Shown here: piece after piece, positions 7,317-17,756 of the stretch
Layout of the letters: every line of letters starts with the position of its first letter
Position numbering within the stretch: the stretch's first letter is position 1
DNA from: DASQFD01 sp035633255
GTDB lineage: Bacteria > Actinomycetota > Actinomycetes > Actinomycetales > Dermatophilaceae
Assembly: GCA_035633255.1 (NCBI GenBank)
Contig: DASQFD010000080.1
Location: forward strand, 13,292 to 77,291
DNA: 64,000 bases
Direction of reading: 5' to 3'
Made by a program: the position numbers and the translations under genes
Notes under the pieces: generated by a model
Seen by the model: the letters and a program-made list of their open reading frames with translations, nothing else
Told to the model about the DNA's origin: nothing
Databases searched by the model: none

Positions 7317-8200
7317 CGCGCGGCGCCGAGCAGCTCACCGGTGGCCGGGTCCACCACCCCGACCAGGTCCTCCTGAGGGGCTGGGTCCAGCAGGTGCGGG
7401 CCGTTGGCCCGGTTGCTGCTCACCGCCCGCGAGACGGGGTATGCCGTGAAGCGCCCCGGCGGGTGCGGCGCCAGCAGCCCCGCGACCCGGTCGCGGTCCA
7501 CGAGCGTCGGGTCGAGCCAGGGCGCCCAGTACTGCCGGTCCAGGACGAGCGGCTGGCGGTCGTGGATGCGGTCCAGCCCGGGCTCGGCCGCGGTGGTGAG
7601 CACCGCGAAGGTGGTGAGCCAGGCGTCGGGGTCCTCGCCGTCCGCGACCGCCGGGTCGCGCCAGAACTCGTAGAGTCCGGCGAACGCCACGACGTCACCG
7701 TCCACCCGCTCGGTGAAGAACGGCTGGCGGCGGGGCCGGCCCCTGCCGTCGGTCGCCGTGGGCGACTTCTGCCACTCGTACCAGCCGCGCGCCGGCACCA
7801 GGGCGCGGCGCGCGGTCGCGGCGCGGGCGAACGCCGGCTTCTCCAGCACCGACTCGGCCCGGGCGTTGATCATCCGCACGCCGACCTTGACGTCCTTGGC
7901 CCAGCCGGGGACGAGGCCCCAGGTGAGGAGGCGCAGCTGGCGCGCCGGCTCCCCACCTGGTTGGGAGTCCGAGAAGTCGCCGCCTCCTGCCGGGGCCGCT
8001 CCGACGTCGCGAGCGCGCGCCGGGCGGGTCAGCACGACGGGCGCCTGCTTGGTGGGCGCGAGGTTGAAGTCGGGGGCGCCGCGGGGCGGCACCTGCGGCG
8101 CGGCGAGGATGCTGCGGGCCGGCTCGGCCGTCCGGTCCTCGGCCTCGAACTCCTCGACCAGCTGATCGGGGCGCGCCGTCGCGGCGTAGCGGCCACACAT
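7313..8200 (-). CDS. SRAP-domain abasic-site processing protein (HMCES/YedK family)
   Basis: This 295-residue protein crosslinks to abasic sites in single-stranded DNA through Cys2. I chose the ATG at 8200, not 8209, because it places MCGRY at the N-terminus as the chemistry demands. A TAGCGT -10 box lies 7 bases upstream, as for a leaderless message. Further family motifs are NARAES near residue 110, the Glu-bearing ARGWYEW, and IHDRQP near residue 220. It is divergent from aroA and co-translated with the hydrolase. Confidence 0.93.
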   Translation of the reverse strand: MCGRYAATARPDQLVEEFEAEDRTAEPARSILAAPQVPPRGAPDFNLAPTKQAPVVLTRPARARDVGAAPAGGGDFSDSQPGGEPARQLRLLTWGLVPGWAKDVKVGVRMINARAESVLEKPAFARAATARRALVPARGWYEWQKSPTATDGRGRPRRQPFFTERVDGDVVAFAGLYEFWRDPAVADGEDPDAWLTTFAVLTTAAEPGLDRIHDRQPLVLDRQYWAPWLDPTLVDRDRVAGLLAPHPPGRFTAYPVSRAVSSNRANGPHLLDPAPQEDLVGVVDPATGELLGAAR

Positions 8201-8207
8201 GGCCTCC

Positions 8208-8213
8208 ACGCTA
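8208..8213 (-). promoter_or_regulatory. -10 box of leaderless SRAP gene
   Basis: TAGCGT on the minus strand ends 7 bases before the ATG at 8200, so transcription should start at or next to the A of the start codon. Confidence 0.6.
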
Positions 8214-8295
8214 CGCAGGGCGGGCCGGCGCCGTTACCGTAGGGACCAGCCACCACCGACCCGAGGAGCCCGCTTGACGTCCCACGAGGCGCTCC

Positions 8296-9669
8296 GTGTC
8301 GAGCATGCCCTCGGGTGAGTGGGCCGCGCCGGCGGCCTCCGGACCGGTGCAGGCCCGGGTGGTGCTGCCGGGCAGCAAGTCGCTGACCAACCGCTACCTC
8401 GTGCTCGCGGCGCTCGCCAACGACGTCTCCCGCCTGCGGGCCCCGCTGCGCTCGCGGGACACCCTGCTCATGGCCCGGGCGCTGCGCACCCTCGGCGCCG
8501 CCGTGGAGGACGTCGAGGACGGTGACTGCGGGGGGGCGCGCGGACTTGACGGGGCCGGGGGGGCCGGTGGGGTCGGCGGGGCCGCCGAGGACGTCGACTG
8601 GCTCATCACCCCCGGACCGCTCGTCGGTGGGGGGAGCGTCGACTGCGGGCTCGCGGGCAACGTCATGCGCTTCGTGCCGGCGGTGGCGGGCCTGGCAGCC
8701 GGACCGGTGCGCTTCGACGGGGACGAGCACGCGCGCCGCCGCCCGATGGCGCCGGTGCTCGAAGCGCTGCGGGCGCTGGGCGTGGAGGTCGACGACGACG
8801 GGCGCGGGAACCTGCCCTTCACGGTGCACGGCCGGGGCTCGGTGCGTGGGGGCGCGGTGGTCCTGGACGCCTCCGCGTCGTCGCAGTTCGTCTCCGCCCT
8901 GCTCCTCCCCGGTGCGCGGTTCGACGAGGGCGTCACCGTGCGCCACGACGGCCCGGGGCTGCCGAGCGTGCCCCACATCGACATGACCGTCGAGACCCTG
9001 CGTGACGCGGGGGTGGTCGTCGACGACGCCGAGCCGAACACCTGGCGGGTGGAACCGAGCGAGGTCAACGCGCTCGACGTCGTGGTCGAGCCGGACCTCT
9101 CCAGCGCCGCACCGTTCCTCGCCGCAGCGCTCGTCACGGGTGGCCGGGTGCGAGTGCCCGGGTGGCCGCAGTACACGACACAGGGCGGCGACGCGGTGCG
9201 CGAGGTGCTGGACATGATGGGGGCCGACATCGTCCTCGACCGGGACGGGCTCACGGTGAGCGGGAACGACGGCATCTGCGGGGTCGACGTGGACCTGCAC
9301 GACGCGAGCGAGCTCACGCCCGTCGTCGCCGCGCTGTGCGTCCTCGCCGACTCGCCGAGCGTGATCCGGGGCGTCGCCCACATCCGCGGGCACGAGACCG
9401 ACCGCCTCGCCGCCCTGCGGACCGAGCTGCGGGCTCTCGGCGCCCAGGTCGCCGAGACCGACGACGGGCTGCACGTCGTGCCGGGTCCGCTGCGGGCCGG
9501 ACGCTTCCACACGTATGCCGACCACCGCCTCGTCATGGCCGCGGCGGTGCTGGGCCTGGCCGTGCCCGGGATCGTCGTCGAGGACGTCGGCACCGTGGCG
9601 AAGACCCTCCCGCAGTTCCCCCGGCTCTGGGCCGGCATGCTCGCCGGCCGGTCGGCGGCGGACCGCTGA
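8296..9669 (+). CDS. aroA: 3-phosphoshikimate 1-carboxyvinyltransferase (EPSP synthase)
   Basis: This 457-residue enzyme of chorismate synthesis joins shikimate-3-phosphate and phosphoenolpyruvate. The N-terminal LPGSKSLTNR motif lies near residue 24. Later come the family block ASSQFVSALLL near residue 195 and the DHRLVMAAA segment near residue 410. A Gly/Ala-rich insertion at about residues 77-97 looks species-specific. The start is uncertain: GTG 8296 and ATG 8305 are both possible, and neither has a good ribosome site. The stop overlaps the rsgA start by one base (TGATG). Confidence 0.95.
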   Translation: MSSMPSGEWAAPAASGPVQARVVLPGSKSLTNRYLVLAALANDVSRLRAPLRSRDTLLMARALRTLGAAVEDVEDGDCGGARGLDGAGGAGGVGGAAEDVDWLITPGPLVGGGSVDCGLAGNVMRFVPAVAGLAAGPVRFDGDEHARRRPMAPVLEALRALGVEVDDDGRGNLPFTVHGRGSVRGGAVVLDASASSQFVSALLLPGARFDEGVTVRHDGPGLPSVPHIDMTVETLRDAGVVVDDAEPNTWRVEPSEVNALDVVVEPDLSSAAPFLAAALVTGGRVRVPGWPQYTTQGGDAVREVLDMMGADIVLDRDGLTVSGNDGICGVDVDLHDASELTPVVAALCVLADSPSVIRGVAHIRGHETDRLAALRTELRALGAQVAETDDGLHVVPGPLRAGRFHTYADHRLVMAAAVLGLAVPGIVVEDVGTVAKTLPQFPRLWAGMLAGRSAADR

Positions 9670-10700
9670 TGGCCCGGTCGCCACGGGACTACGACGAGTC
9701 CGACGTCCGGATCCGTCCGAACCCCCGCGGCAGCCGGCCGCGCACGAAGGAGCGGCCCGCTCACGCCGACGCGGTGGGCGGACGGGTCACGGCGGTGGAC
9801 CGGGGCCGGTACCGGGTGCGCGTGGACGGAGGCGGGGAGGGCGAGCGGACGGTCCTGGCGATGCGGGCGCGGGAGCTCGGCCGCAGGGGGATCGCCGTGG
9901 GGGACGCGGTCGCGCTCGTCGGCGACACCGCCGGCGGGCCGGACGCGCTGGCCCGCATCGTCCGCGTCGAGCCGCGCCGCACCGTGCTCCGGCGCACCGC
10001 GGACGACACGGACCCGGTCGAGCGGGTGCTGGTCGCCAACGCCGACCAGCTGGTCGTGGTGAGCTCACTTGCCGACCCCGAGCCGCGGCCCCGGCTGATC
10101 GACCGGTGTCTCGTGGCGGCGTACGACGCCGGGCTGGACCCGCTGCTCGTGCTCACCAAGGCGGACCTCGCCGACGCGGACGACTTCCTGCGCGACTACA
10201 CCCCGCTGGCCGTGCGGCACGTGGTCACGGCCACCGAGCTCGACGCCGCCACGCGCGGGCTGGACGTGCTGCGGGACGCCCTGCGCGGACGGGTCAGCGT
10301 CCTCGTCGGCCACTCGGGGGTCGGCAAGTCGACCCTGGTCAACGCCCTGGTGCCCGATGCGGAGCGCGCCACGGGGTCGGTCAACGACGTCACCGGCCGA
10401 GGCCGGCACACCTCGTCCTCGGCGGTCGCGCTGGAGCTCCCCGGCGGCGACGGGTGGGTCGTCGACACCCCCGGGGTGCGGTCCTTCGGCCTCGCCCACG
10501 TCGACCTCGGCCGGATCGTGCAGCACTTCCCCGACCTGGAGCCGGGGACGGCGGGCTGCCCCCGCGGGTGCACCCACGACGAGGAGGAGTGCGCACTCGG
10601 TCGCTGGGTCGCCTCGGGGGCGGCCGGACCGGCGGGCCGGGCGCGGCTGGACTCGCTGCGCCGGCTGCTGCGGGCCCGGGCCGGGACCCCGGAGGACTGA
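9669..10700 (+). CDS. rsgA: Ribosome small-subunit-dependent GTPase A
   Basis: The 343-residue circularly permuted GTPase acts in 30S maturation. An OB-fold N-terminal part is followed by the permuted motif order: G4 TKAD near residue 160, then G1 GHSGVGKST near 215 and G3 DTPG near 270. A C-terminal zinc knuckle (CPRGCTHDEEEC) follows. The ATG overlaps the aroA TGA, so the two are coupled; the aroA-rsgA pairing is common in actinobacteria. Confidence 0.95.
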   Translation: MARSPRDYDESDVRIRPNPRGSRPRTKERPAHADAVGGRVTAVDRGRYRVRVDGGGEGERTVLAMRARELGRRGIAVGDAVALVGDTAGGPDALARIVRVEPRRTVLRRTADDTDPVERVLVANADQLVVVSSLADPEPRPRLIDRCLVAAYDAGLDPLLVLTKADLADADDFLRDYTPLAVRHVVTATELDAATRGLDVLRDALRGRVSVLVGHSGVGKSTLVNALVPDAERATGSVNDVTGRGRHTSSSAVALELPGGDGWVVDTPGVRSFGLAHVDLGRIVQHFPDLEPGTAGCPRGCTHDEEECALGRWVASGAAGPAGRARLDSLRRLLRARAGTPED

Positions 10701-10724
10701 CTCCGACCCGACTTCGAGAGGCCT

Positions 10725-10740
10725 GACTCCCACCGGAGTC
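10725..10740. terminator. Hairpin downstream of rsgA
   Basis: GACTCC and GGAGTC are separated by CACC. It lies between convergent rsgA and the peptide-transporter operon, so it may serve both. Confidence 0.5.
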
Positions 10741-10766
10741 CGACCGGAGTCCGGCCGGGCTTCGGA

Positions 10767-10780
10767 CCGCTAGTCGGCCG

Positions 10781-10788
<8 letters not shown>
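10767..10788. repeat. 11-bp tandem duplication containing the oppF stop
   Basis: CCGCTAGTCGG occurs twice in perfect tandem. The second copy carries the TAG stop (minus strand) of the transporter ATPase gene, and the first carries another TAG just downstream of it. Confidence 0.85.
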
Positions 10789-11912
<1,124 letters not shown>

Positions 11913-11920
<8 letters not shown>

Positions 11921-12953
11921 GGATGACCTCCTCGGCGAAGTGGCAGGCCGCACGCTGGCCCGGCGCGATCTCGCGCAGCGCGGGCAGGTCGCGGCGGCAG
12001 ACGTCCTGCGCCCACCTGCAGCGCGGGTTGAAGGGGCAGCCCGGCGGGATCCTCATCAGGTTCGGCGGCAGACCGCCGATCGCGGCCAGGGTCTGGCCCT
12101 TCTGGTCCAGGCGCGGGATGGACTCGAGCAGACCGCGCGTGTAGGGGTGGGCCGGGTGGCCGTACAGGTCGAGGACGTCCGCGGTCTCCACCAGCCGGCC
12201 GGCATACATCACCACGATCCGGTCGGCGACGTCGGCCACCACCCCCAGGTCGTGCGTGATGAGGATGAGCCCCATCTGGCGCTCCTCCTGCAGCTCCTCG
12301 AGCAGGCCCATGATCTGGGCCTGGACGGTCACGTCGAGCGCCGTGGTCGGCTCGTCCGCGATGAGGACCGCCGGGTCGAGGGCGATCGCCATCGCGATCA
12401 TGATGCGCTGCCGCATCCCGCCGGAGAACTGGTGCGGGTAGGCCTTCACGCGCTCGCGGGCCGCCGGGATCTGCACGCGCTCCATGAGGCGCACCGCCTG
12501 GGCCATCGCGTCGGACTTGTTCATGCCGCGGTGCTGGCGGAAGGACTCGGCGATCTGCCACCCGACCGGGAACACCGGGTTCAGGGAGGACAGGGCGTCC
12601 TGGAAGATCATCGCGATCTCCGGGCCGCGGGTCTTGCGCCGCTGCTCCTCGGGCATGGAGAGCAGGTCCTGGCCGCAGTAGCGGATGTGCCCCGAGGGGA
12701 TGACGGCGGGCGGCATGTCCAGGATGCCCATGATCGCCTGGGCGGTGACGGACTTCCCCGAGCCGGACTCGCCGAGGATGGCGAGCGACTCGCCCTCCCG
12801 CACGGTGAACGAGACGCCGTTGATCGCCTCGGCGACCCCGTCGGCGGTGTGGAACTCGACGAACAGGTCCTCGACCTCGAGCAGCACCCCGTCCTCGGGG
12901 TGGTACCGGGACAGCTGGGGGTCCCGGTGGGTGGTGGTATCCGACGTGGTCAC
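11913..12953 (-). CDS. Oligopeptide ABC transporter, ATP-binding protein (OppD/DppD type)
   Basis: This 346-residue ATPase has Walker A GESGSGKSV near residue 59, signature FSGGMRQRIMIAMA near 170 and Walker B VLIADEPTTALDVT near 190. The oligopeptide-family C-terminal cysteine cluster (CPFNPRCRWAQDVC) is present. It forms a heterodimer with the OppF-type subunit. It starts 18 bp after the OppC-type permease in a five-gene operon. Confidence 0.93.
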
Positions 12954-12971
12954 GGTGGGGTGCCCTTCCGC

Positions 12972-13901
12972 TCAGCGGTTCTTGGGGTCGAGCGCGTCGC
13001 GGACGACGTCACCGAGGAGGATGAACGCCAGCACCGCCAGGCTGAGGAAGAGGCTGGGGAAGAAGAGCATGTGCGGCGTCGTGCGGATGCCGACCGTCGC
13101 GGCGCTGATGTCGATGCCCCACGAGATCGCCGGCGGCTGCAGGCCGATGCCGAGGTAGGACAACGTCGCCTCGGCGGCGATGAAGGCGCCGAGGTTGATC
13201 GTCGAGACGACGATCACCGACGCCACGGCGTTCGGGAGGATGTGCGACCGCACGATCCGCAGCGGGCTCGCGCCCAGGGCCCGCGCCGCCTGGACGTAGT
13301 CGTTCGGCTTGACCTGGATCACGCTGCTGCGAATCAGCCGGGCGATGCTCGGCCAGCCGAGCACCACGAGGGCGAGGGCGACCTTGAGGACGATGAGGAT
13401 GTAGCTGGAGGAGAACAGCTCCGGCAGCGAGACCAGGAAGATGATCGCGCCGAGCAGGAGCGGGATGGCGAAGAAGATGTCGCCGACCCGGGACAGGACG
13501 GCATCCCAGGCGCCACCGACGTAGCCGGCCGTGATGCCGACGACGCCACCGATGAGGGCCGTACCGACCGTCGCGATGAGGCCGACGAGGATCGAGGCGC
13601 GAGCACCGTAGATGCACCGGGCGAAGATGTCGTAGCCCTGCCGGTCCCGGCCGAACCAGGCGTCGGCGTTCGGGGTCTCGCGTGAACGGGACAGGTCGGC
13701 GAGGGCGGGGTCGGTGGCGGTGAACAGCCGCGGGAACACCGCCATGGTCACGAAGACGAGGATCATCGCAGCCGCGACCCAGAACATCGGCCGGCTCCGC
13801 ATCGTCCGCCAGGCGTCGGACGTCAGCGAACGTCCCTCGTCGACGTCGCCCGCGTCGAGCGGGCTCAGAGTTGCAGCTTCCGCGACGGCGGCCTCAGTCA
13901 T
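12972..13901 (-). CDS. Oligopeptide ABC transporter, permease (OppC/DppC type)
   Basis: This 309-residue inner-membrane permease has an N-terminal span near residues 38-58 and the family loop DRQGYDIFARCIYGAR. Five further spans and the EAA-like coupling helix ARALGASPLRIVRSHILPN near residues 205-225 follow. It overlaps the upstream permease gene by 8 bp, consistent with coupled translation. Confidence 0.93.
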   Translation of the reverse strand: MTEAAVAEAATLSPLDAGDVDEGRSLTSDAWRTMRSRPMFWVAAAMILVFVTMAVFPRLFTATDPALADLSRSRETPNADAWFGRDRQGYDIFARCIYGARASILVGLIATVGTALIGGVVGITAGYVGGAWDAVLSRVGDIFFAIPLLLGAIIFLVSLPELFSSSYILIVLKVALALVVLGWPSIARLIRSSVIQVKPNDYVQAARALGASPLRIVRSHILPNAVASVIVVSTINLGAFIAAEATLSYLGIGLQPPAISWGIDISAATVGIRTTPHMLFFPSLFLSLAVLAFILLGDVVRDALDPKNR

Positions 13902-14820
13902 GGCTGATCCTCGGGTCGAGTAGACCGTACAGCAGGTCCACGAGCAGGTTGACGACGAGATAGACGATGACGAGCACGGTCACCGCGGACACCACCGTGA
14001 CGCCGTCCCGGGCGTTGATGCTGCGGTAGATCAGCCCGCCGATCCCGTTGATGTTGAAGATCCGCTCGGTGACGATGGCGCCCCCGAGTAGCGCGCCGAA
14101 GTCGAAGCCGATGAAGGTGATCACCGGGATCAGTGAGTTGCGCAGCGTGTGGACCCCGATGGTGCGCCGCCTCGGAAGCCCCTTCGCAACGGCGGTGCGC
14201 ACGTAGTCCGAGCGGAGGTTCTCGACGAGGTTGGTGCGGGTCAGGCGGGCGACGTAGGCCACCGACAGCGACCCGAGCACGAGCGCCGGCAGAAGCAGCT
14301 CGTATAACGTCGCGTCCGAGGACACCGTCACTGGGAACAGCCCCAGCTGCACACCGAGGAAGTACTGCGCCACGTAGCCGATGACGAAGATCGGGATCGA
14401 GATCAGGACGAGGGTGCTCAGCAGGACGAGGTTGTCGAGGAACTTCCCCCGTCGAACGCCGGTGAGGACGCCGGCCCCGATGCCCACGACGGCCTCGAAG
14501 GCGATGGCCATGAGGGCGAGCTTGGCGGTCGTCGGGTAGCGCTGGATCAGCTCCTCGGCGACCGGCCGACCGTAGAAGTTGGTGCCGAGATCGCCCTGGG
14601 CCAGCTTGCCGAGGTACTTCACGTACTGGACGGGCAGCGGGTCGTTGAGGTTGTGCTCGGCGCGGAACTGGCGCGCGAAGTCGGGCGGGCAGGGCCGCTC
14701 ACCGCACTTGCCCGCGAGGGGGTCGCCCGGAAGGGCGAAGACCATCGCAAAGATGAGGAACGTCGCGCCGAGGATGACCGGGATCATCTGCAGCAGGCGC
14801 CGGATGATGTATGTACCCAC
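13894..14820 (-). CDS. Oligopeptide ABC transporter, permease (OppB/DppB type)
   Basis: The 308-residue permease has the typical start MGTYIIRRLLQMIPVI and a DppB-type loop (LNDPLPVQYVKYL). It carries an EAA coupling motif (AVAKGLPRRRTIGVHTLRN) and ends with the conserved DPRISHD tail. It follows the substrate-binding gene after a 248-bp gap holding a perfect hairpin that may reduce read-through. Confidence 0.93.
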   Translation of the reverse strand: MGTYIIRRLLQMIPVILGATFLIFAMVFALPGDPLAGKCGERPCPPDFARQFRAEHNLNDPLPVQYVKYLGKLAQGDLGTNFYGRPVAEELIQRYPTTAKLALMAIAFEAVVGIGAGVLTGVRRGKFLDNLVLLSTLVLISIPIFVIGYVAQYFLGVQLGLFPVTVSSDATLYELLLPALVLGSLSVAYVARLTRTNLVENLRSDYVRTAVAKGLPRRRTIGVHTLRNSLIPVITFIGFDFGALLGGAIVTERIFNINGIGGLIYRSINARDGVTVVSAVTVLVIVYLVVNLLVDLLYGLLDPRISHD

Positions 14821-15003
14821 GCCACCCCTCCAACGTGTCGCCCGTCCCGGCCACGCGGGAGGGAACCGGTCGCCGCCCGGGTGTGCCCGGCCGGCTGGTG
14901 TTATCGCCCACCGCAGGTAGGGGCGGGACGATGGTGCTCACGCTCCGCAGAGCAACCTACCGTGGAAACCTCGGCCGCGACGAGACCCGCGTCGGCATAC
15001 AGT

Positions 15004-15040
15004 TCGTCGGTCTGCCAGCGCGACGCTGGCAGACCGACGA
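15004..15040 (-). terminator. Intra-operon hairpin (attenuator or mRNA stabiliser) in the peptide-transporter operon
   Basis: A perfect 17-bp stem (15004-15020 and 15024-15040) with loop CGA lies between the substrate-binding gene and the first permease. Such hairpins often set excess binding protein over permease. The rest of the 248-bp gap shows no ORF. Confidence 0.75.
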
Positions 15041-15068
15041 GCTTGTCATTAGCCCCGCGGGGCGTCGC

Positions 15069-16712
15069 TCACTTGACCGTGATGGACCGGTAGTCAGGCA
15101 CGCCAAAGGCGTCCGACTTGACGTTGGCCACCTTGTCGCTCCACCCGAGGGTGCGCTTGGTGTACCACATCGGGATCGCCGGCATGTCCTCCTTCAGCAA
15201 AGCCTCGGCCTCCTGGTAGAGCTTGTTCGCCGCCTCCAGGCTTGGCGCAGCCGCAGCCTCGGTGAGCTTCTTGTCGAACTCCGGGTTGCTGTAGTCACCG
15301 TCGTTGGAGCCGGCACCCGTTCCGTAGATCGGCGCGAGGAAGTTCTCGATCGACGGGTAGTCCATCTGCCACGCAGTGCGGAACATGCCCTTCTGCTTGC
15401 GATCGGTGATCTGTGCCCGGAAGGTCGCGAAGTCGACGACCCCCTTGGCCTGGCAGTCCACGCCGAGGGCGTTCTTGATCGAGTTGCAGGTCGCCTCGGT
15501 CCAGTCCTTGTGCGCCTGGTCCGCGTTGTAGGTCAGGGTCATGGTGCCCTTGTACCCGCCCGCCTCGTCGAAGGCCGCCTTGGCCTTGGCCGCGTCGAAG
15601 GTGCAGTACTCCCCGCACGCGCCCGCCTTGTAGCCGTCGACCCCCGGTGGCACCCAGCCGGTGGCCGGGGTGCGGGAGCCGTTGAAGATCTGCTTGACGA
15701 TCTCGTCACGGTTGATCGCCATCGAGATCGCGTGCCGCAGCTTCGGGTTCTCGTAGGTCGGGTCCACCTTCACCGGCGGGAGGTTAATCGACGTGTTACC
15801 GCCCACCTCACGCTGGAGGTTACGGTCCGGCAGGTCCGTCTTGTACTTGTCGTCGATGAGCGCGCTGGTCGGCACGTCGTCCGTGACGTCGAGTTGGTTG
15901 GCGATGACGTCGTTGTAGGCCGCGTCGGGGTCCTGGTAGATCTTGAAGGTGATCTTGTCGACCTTGCCGCTGAACTTGCCCGCATAGTTCGGGTTCTTCG
16001 AGACGACGATCGCCTGGTTCTTGGCCCACGAATCCAACTTGTACGGACCGGAGCCGATCGGCTTCTCCCCGAACGCCTTCGGGTCAGCGAAGAAGGAGTC
16101 CGGCAGCGGGGCGAACGCGCTGTAGCCGAGCCGGACCGGCAGGTTGGAGACCTTGCTGCTCGTCTTGATGGTGAAAGTAGTGTCGTCCACCACTGCTAGC
16201 CCAGACATCTTGTCCGTCTTCGGCTTGGCCTTGCACTCCTCGTCCGGGCAGGCGACGTCCTTGGAGCCCTCGATGGGCTCGAAGAAGTAGGAGTTGAGCT
16301 GCGCGTTGGGACCGTAGGCGCCGTAGTTCCATGCGTCGACGAAGCTCTTGGAGGTGATGGGCGTGCCGTCGGCGAACTTCTGGCCCGGCTTGAGCTTGAC
16401 GGTGAAGTTCTGGTTGTCCGAGGTCTCGATGCTCTCCGCCAAGTCGTTCTCCGGGCTGGCATCGTCCGAGTTGTAGTGGACGAGTCGGGCGAAGATCGCG
16501 TCGAGGACGTTGCCACCGCACGTCTCGTTGGTGTTCGTCGGCACGAGCGGGTTCTGCGGGTTGCAGCCGCGGACGGTGATCTCGCCCCCGGTCTTCGCCG
16601 CGCTGGTGCCCGAGCCGGCCCCCTCGTCGTCGCCGCCGCCACCACAGCCGGCCGCGAGCAGGGCCGTGGCCGACATGGCGGCCACCAGCACCGTGCGAGT
16701 GTTTCCCCGCAT
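15069..16712 (-). CDS. Peptide ABC transporter substrate-binding lipoprotein (SBP family 5)
   Basis: This 547-residue lipoprotein has a signal peptide ending in the lipobox LLAAGC, so Cys23 or thereabouts is lipidated. The SBP_bac_5 body shows FTVKLKPGQKFADGTPIT near residue 115 and GSGPYKLDSW near 220. The ATG at 16712 has the consensus ribosome site AGGAGG. It is the first gene of the operon and binds oligopeptides or nickel chelates outside the membrane; the specificity cannot be read. Extra cysteine pairs (ACPDEEC, CGEYC) suggest disulfides. Confidence 0.92.
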   Translation of the reverse strand: MRGNTRTVLVAAMSATALLAAGCGGGGDDEGAGSGTSAAKTGGEITVRGCNPQNPLVPTNTNETCGGNVLDAIFARLVHYNSDDASPENDLAESIETSDNQNFTVKLKPGQKFADGTPITSKSFVDAWNYGAYGPNAQLNSYFFEPIEGSKDVACPDEECKAKPKTDKMSGLAVVDDTTFTIKTSSKVSNLPVRLGYSAFAPLPDSFFADPKAFGEKPIGSGPYKLDSWAKNQAIVVSKNPNYAGKFSGKVDKITFKIYQDPDAAYNDVIANQLDVTDDVPTSALIDDKYKTDLPDRNLQREVGGNTSINLPPVKVDPTYENPKLRHAISMAINRDEIVKQIFNGSRTPATGWVPPGVDGYKAGACGEYCTFDAAKAKAAFDEAGGYKGTMTLTYNADQAHKDWTEATCNSIKNALGVDCQAKGVVDFATFRAQITDRKQKGMFRTAWQMDYPSIENFLAPIYGTGAGSNDGDYSNPEFDKKLTEAAAAPSLEAANKLYQEAEALLKEDMPAIPMWYTKRTLGWSDKVANVKSDAFGVPDYRSITVK

Positions 16713-16940
16713 AGAGGTCCTCCTACGTGTCGTGTGACCGCCCGCTGGACGGGCGGCCCCGAGGTCGGGGCGCCGGTCGGGCGCCACCGTTGCGGCGCCC
16801 CCTCCGACGCCGATCCCCATCCAAGACCCTTTCGACCCGCCACCGACAGGGCCCGGGCCGAGCCGAGACCCGATTGTGACCCGCCGGTAGGTATTCCCGG
16901 CGGTCGGGCGCACCTCCCCGCCGACCGACCCGTCGTTCGC

Positions 16941-16946
16941 TAGCGT
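16941..16946 (+). promoter_or_regulatory. -10 box of leaderless hisN-like gene
   Basis: TAGCGT ends 6 bases before the GTG at 16953. The 240-bp divergent spacer to the peptide transporter must also hold that operon's promoter, which I could not place. Confidence 0.6.
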
Positions 16947-16952
16947 CGGGGG

Positions 16953-17735
16953 GTGAGCGGCTACGACGACGACCTCCGCCTCGCCCACGTGCTCGCGGAC
17001 GCCGTCGAGCGGGTCACGACGGCCCGGTTCCGGGCCGAGGACCTCCACGTCGAGACCAAGGCCGACCGCACCCTCGTCAGCGACGCCGACCGGGCGGCCG
17101 AGGAGCTTATCCGCGGCCAGCTGGCCCGCACCCGGCCGCGGGACGCCGTCGTGGGCGAGGAGTTCGGGACCACCGGCCACGGCCCGCGCCGATGGGTGCT
17201 CGACCCCATCGACGGCACCCACAACTTCGTGCGCGGCGTCCCGGTGTGGGCGACCCTGATCGCCCTGCTCGACGGCGACCGGCCGGTCCTGGGTCTGGTC
17301 GCGGCCCCGGCCCTGGGTCGGCGGTGGTGGGCCGCGGTCGGCTCGGGGGCCTGGGCCGGCCGCAGCCTCACGGCCGCCCGCCGCCTGCGCGTGTCGGGGG
17401 TCTCCCGCCTCGAGGACGCCTCGCTGTCCTGCTCGAGCACCACGTCCTGGGCCGCGGTCGGCCGGCAGGACGCCTTCCTCGACCTGGCGCGCTCCTGCTG
17501 GCGGGAGCGGGGCTTCGGCGACTTCTGGTCCTACATGCTCCTCGCGGAGGGCGCGGTGGACGTGGCCGCGGAGCCGGACCTGGCGCTGTACGACATGGCC
17601 GCGCTCGTGCCCGTCGTCACCGAGGCCGGCGGACGCTTCACCTCGCTCGCCGGGGAGGACGGGCCGTTCGGGGGCAGCGCGGTCGCCACCAACGGCCTCC
17701 TCCACGACGAGGTCCTGCGCCGCATCGGCACCTGA
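16953..17735 (+). CDS. hisN: Inositol-monophosphatase-family phosphatase, probably histidinol-phosphatase HisN
   Basis: The 260-residue Mg-dependent phosphatase has the metal-binding motifs GEEFG near residue 70 and DPIDGTHNFVRG near residue 88, plus a C-terminal YDMAALVPVVTEAGG. The short WATLIALLDG and FGDFWSYMLLAEG segments resemble HisN, which makes histidinol from its phosphate in actinobacteria. Inositol monophosphatase activity cannot be excluded. The message appears leaderless. Confidence 0.82.
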   Translation: MSGYDDDLRLAHVLADAVERVTTARFRAEDLHVETKADRTLVSDADRAAEELIRGQLARTRPRDAVVGEEFGTTGHGPRRWVLDPIDGTHNFVRGVPVWATLIALLDGDRPVLGLVAAPALGRRWWAAVGSGAWAGRSLTAARRLRVSGVSRLEDASLSCSSTTSWAAVGRQDAFLDLARSCWRERGFGDFWSYMLLAEGAVDVAAEPDLALYDMAALVPVVTEAGGRFTSLAGEDGPFGGSAVATNGLLHDEVLRRIGT

Positions 17736-17756
17736 GCGGGGCCGCGAGGTGGGGCC

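Noticed and set aside
8274..8318. 14-codon leader peptide (TTG start) upstream of aroA as an aromatic-amino-acid attenuator
   Set aside because: A ribosome-like AGGAG precedes it, but the peptide has no Phe, Tyr or Trp and no alternative hairpins are visible.
16860..16905. SigR-type promoter for the peptide-binding lipoprotein gene (GGAAT on the minus strand)
   Set aside because: At 18 bases downstream there is ATC instead of GTT, and the gene family is not a thiol-stress target.
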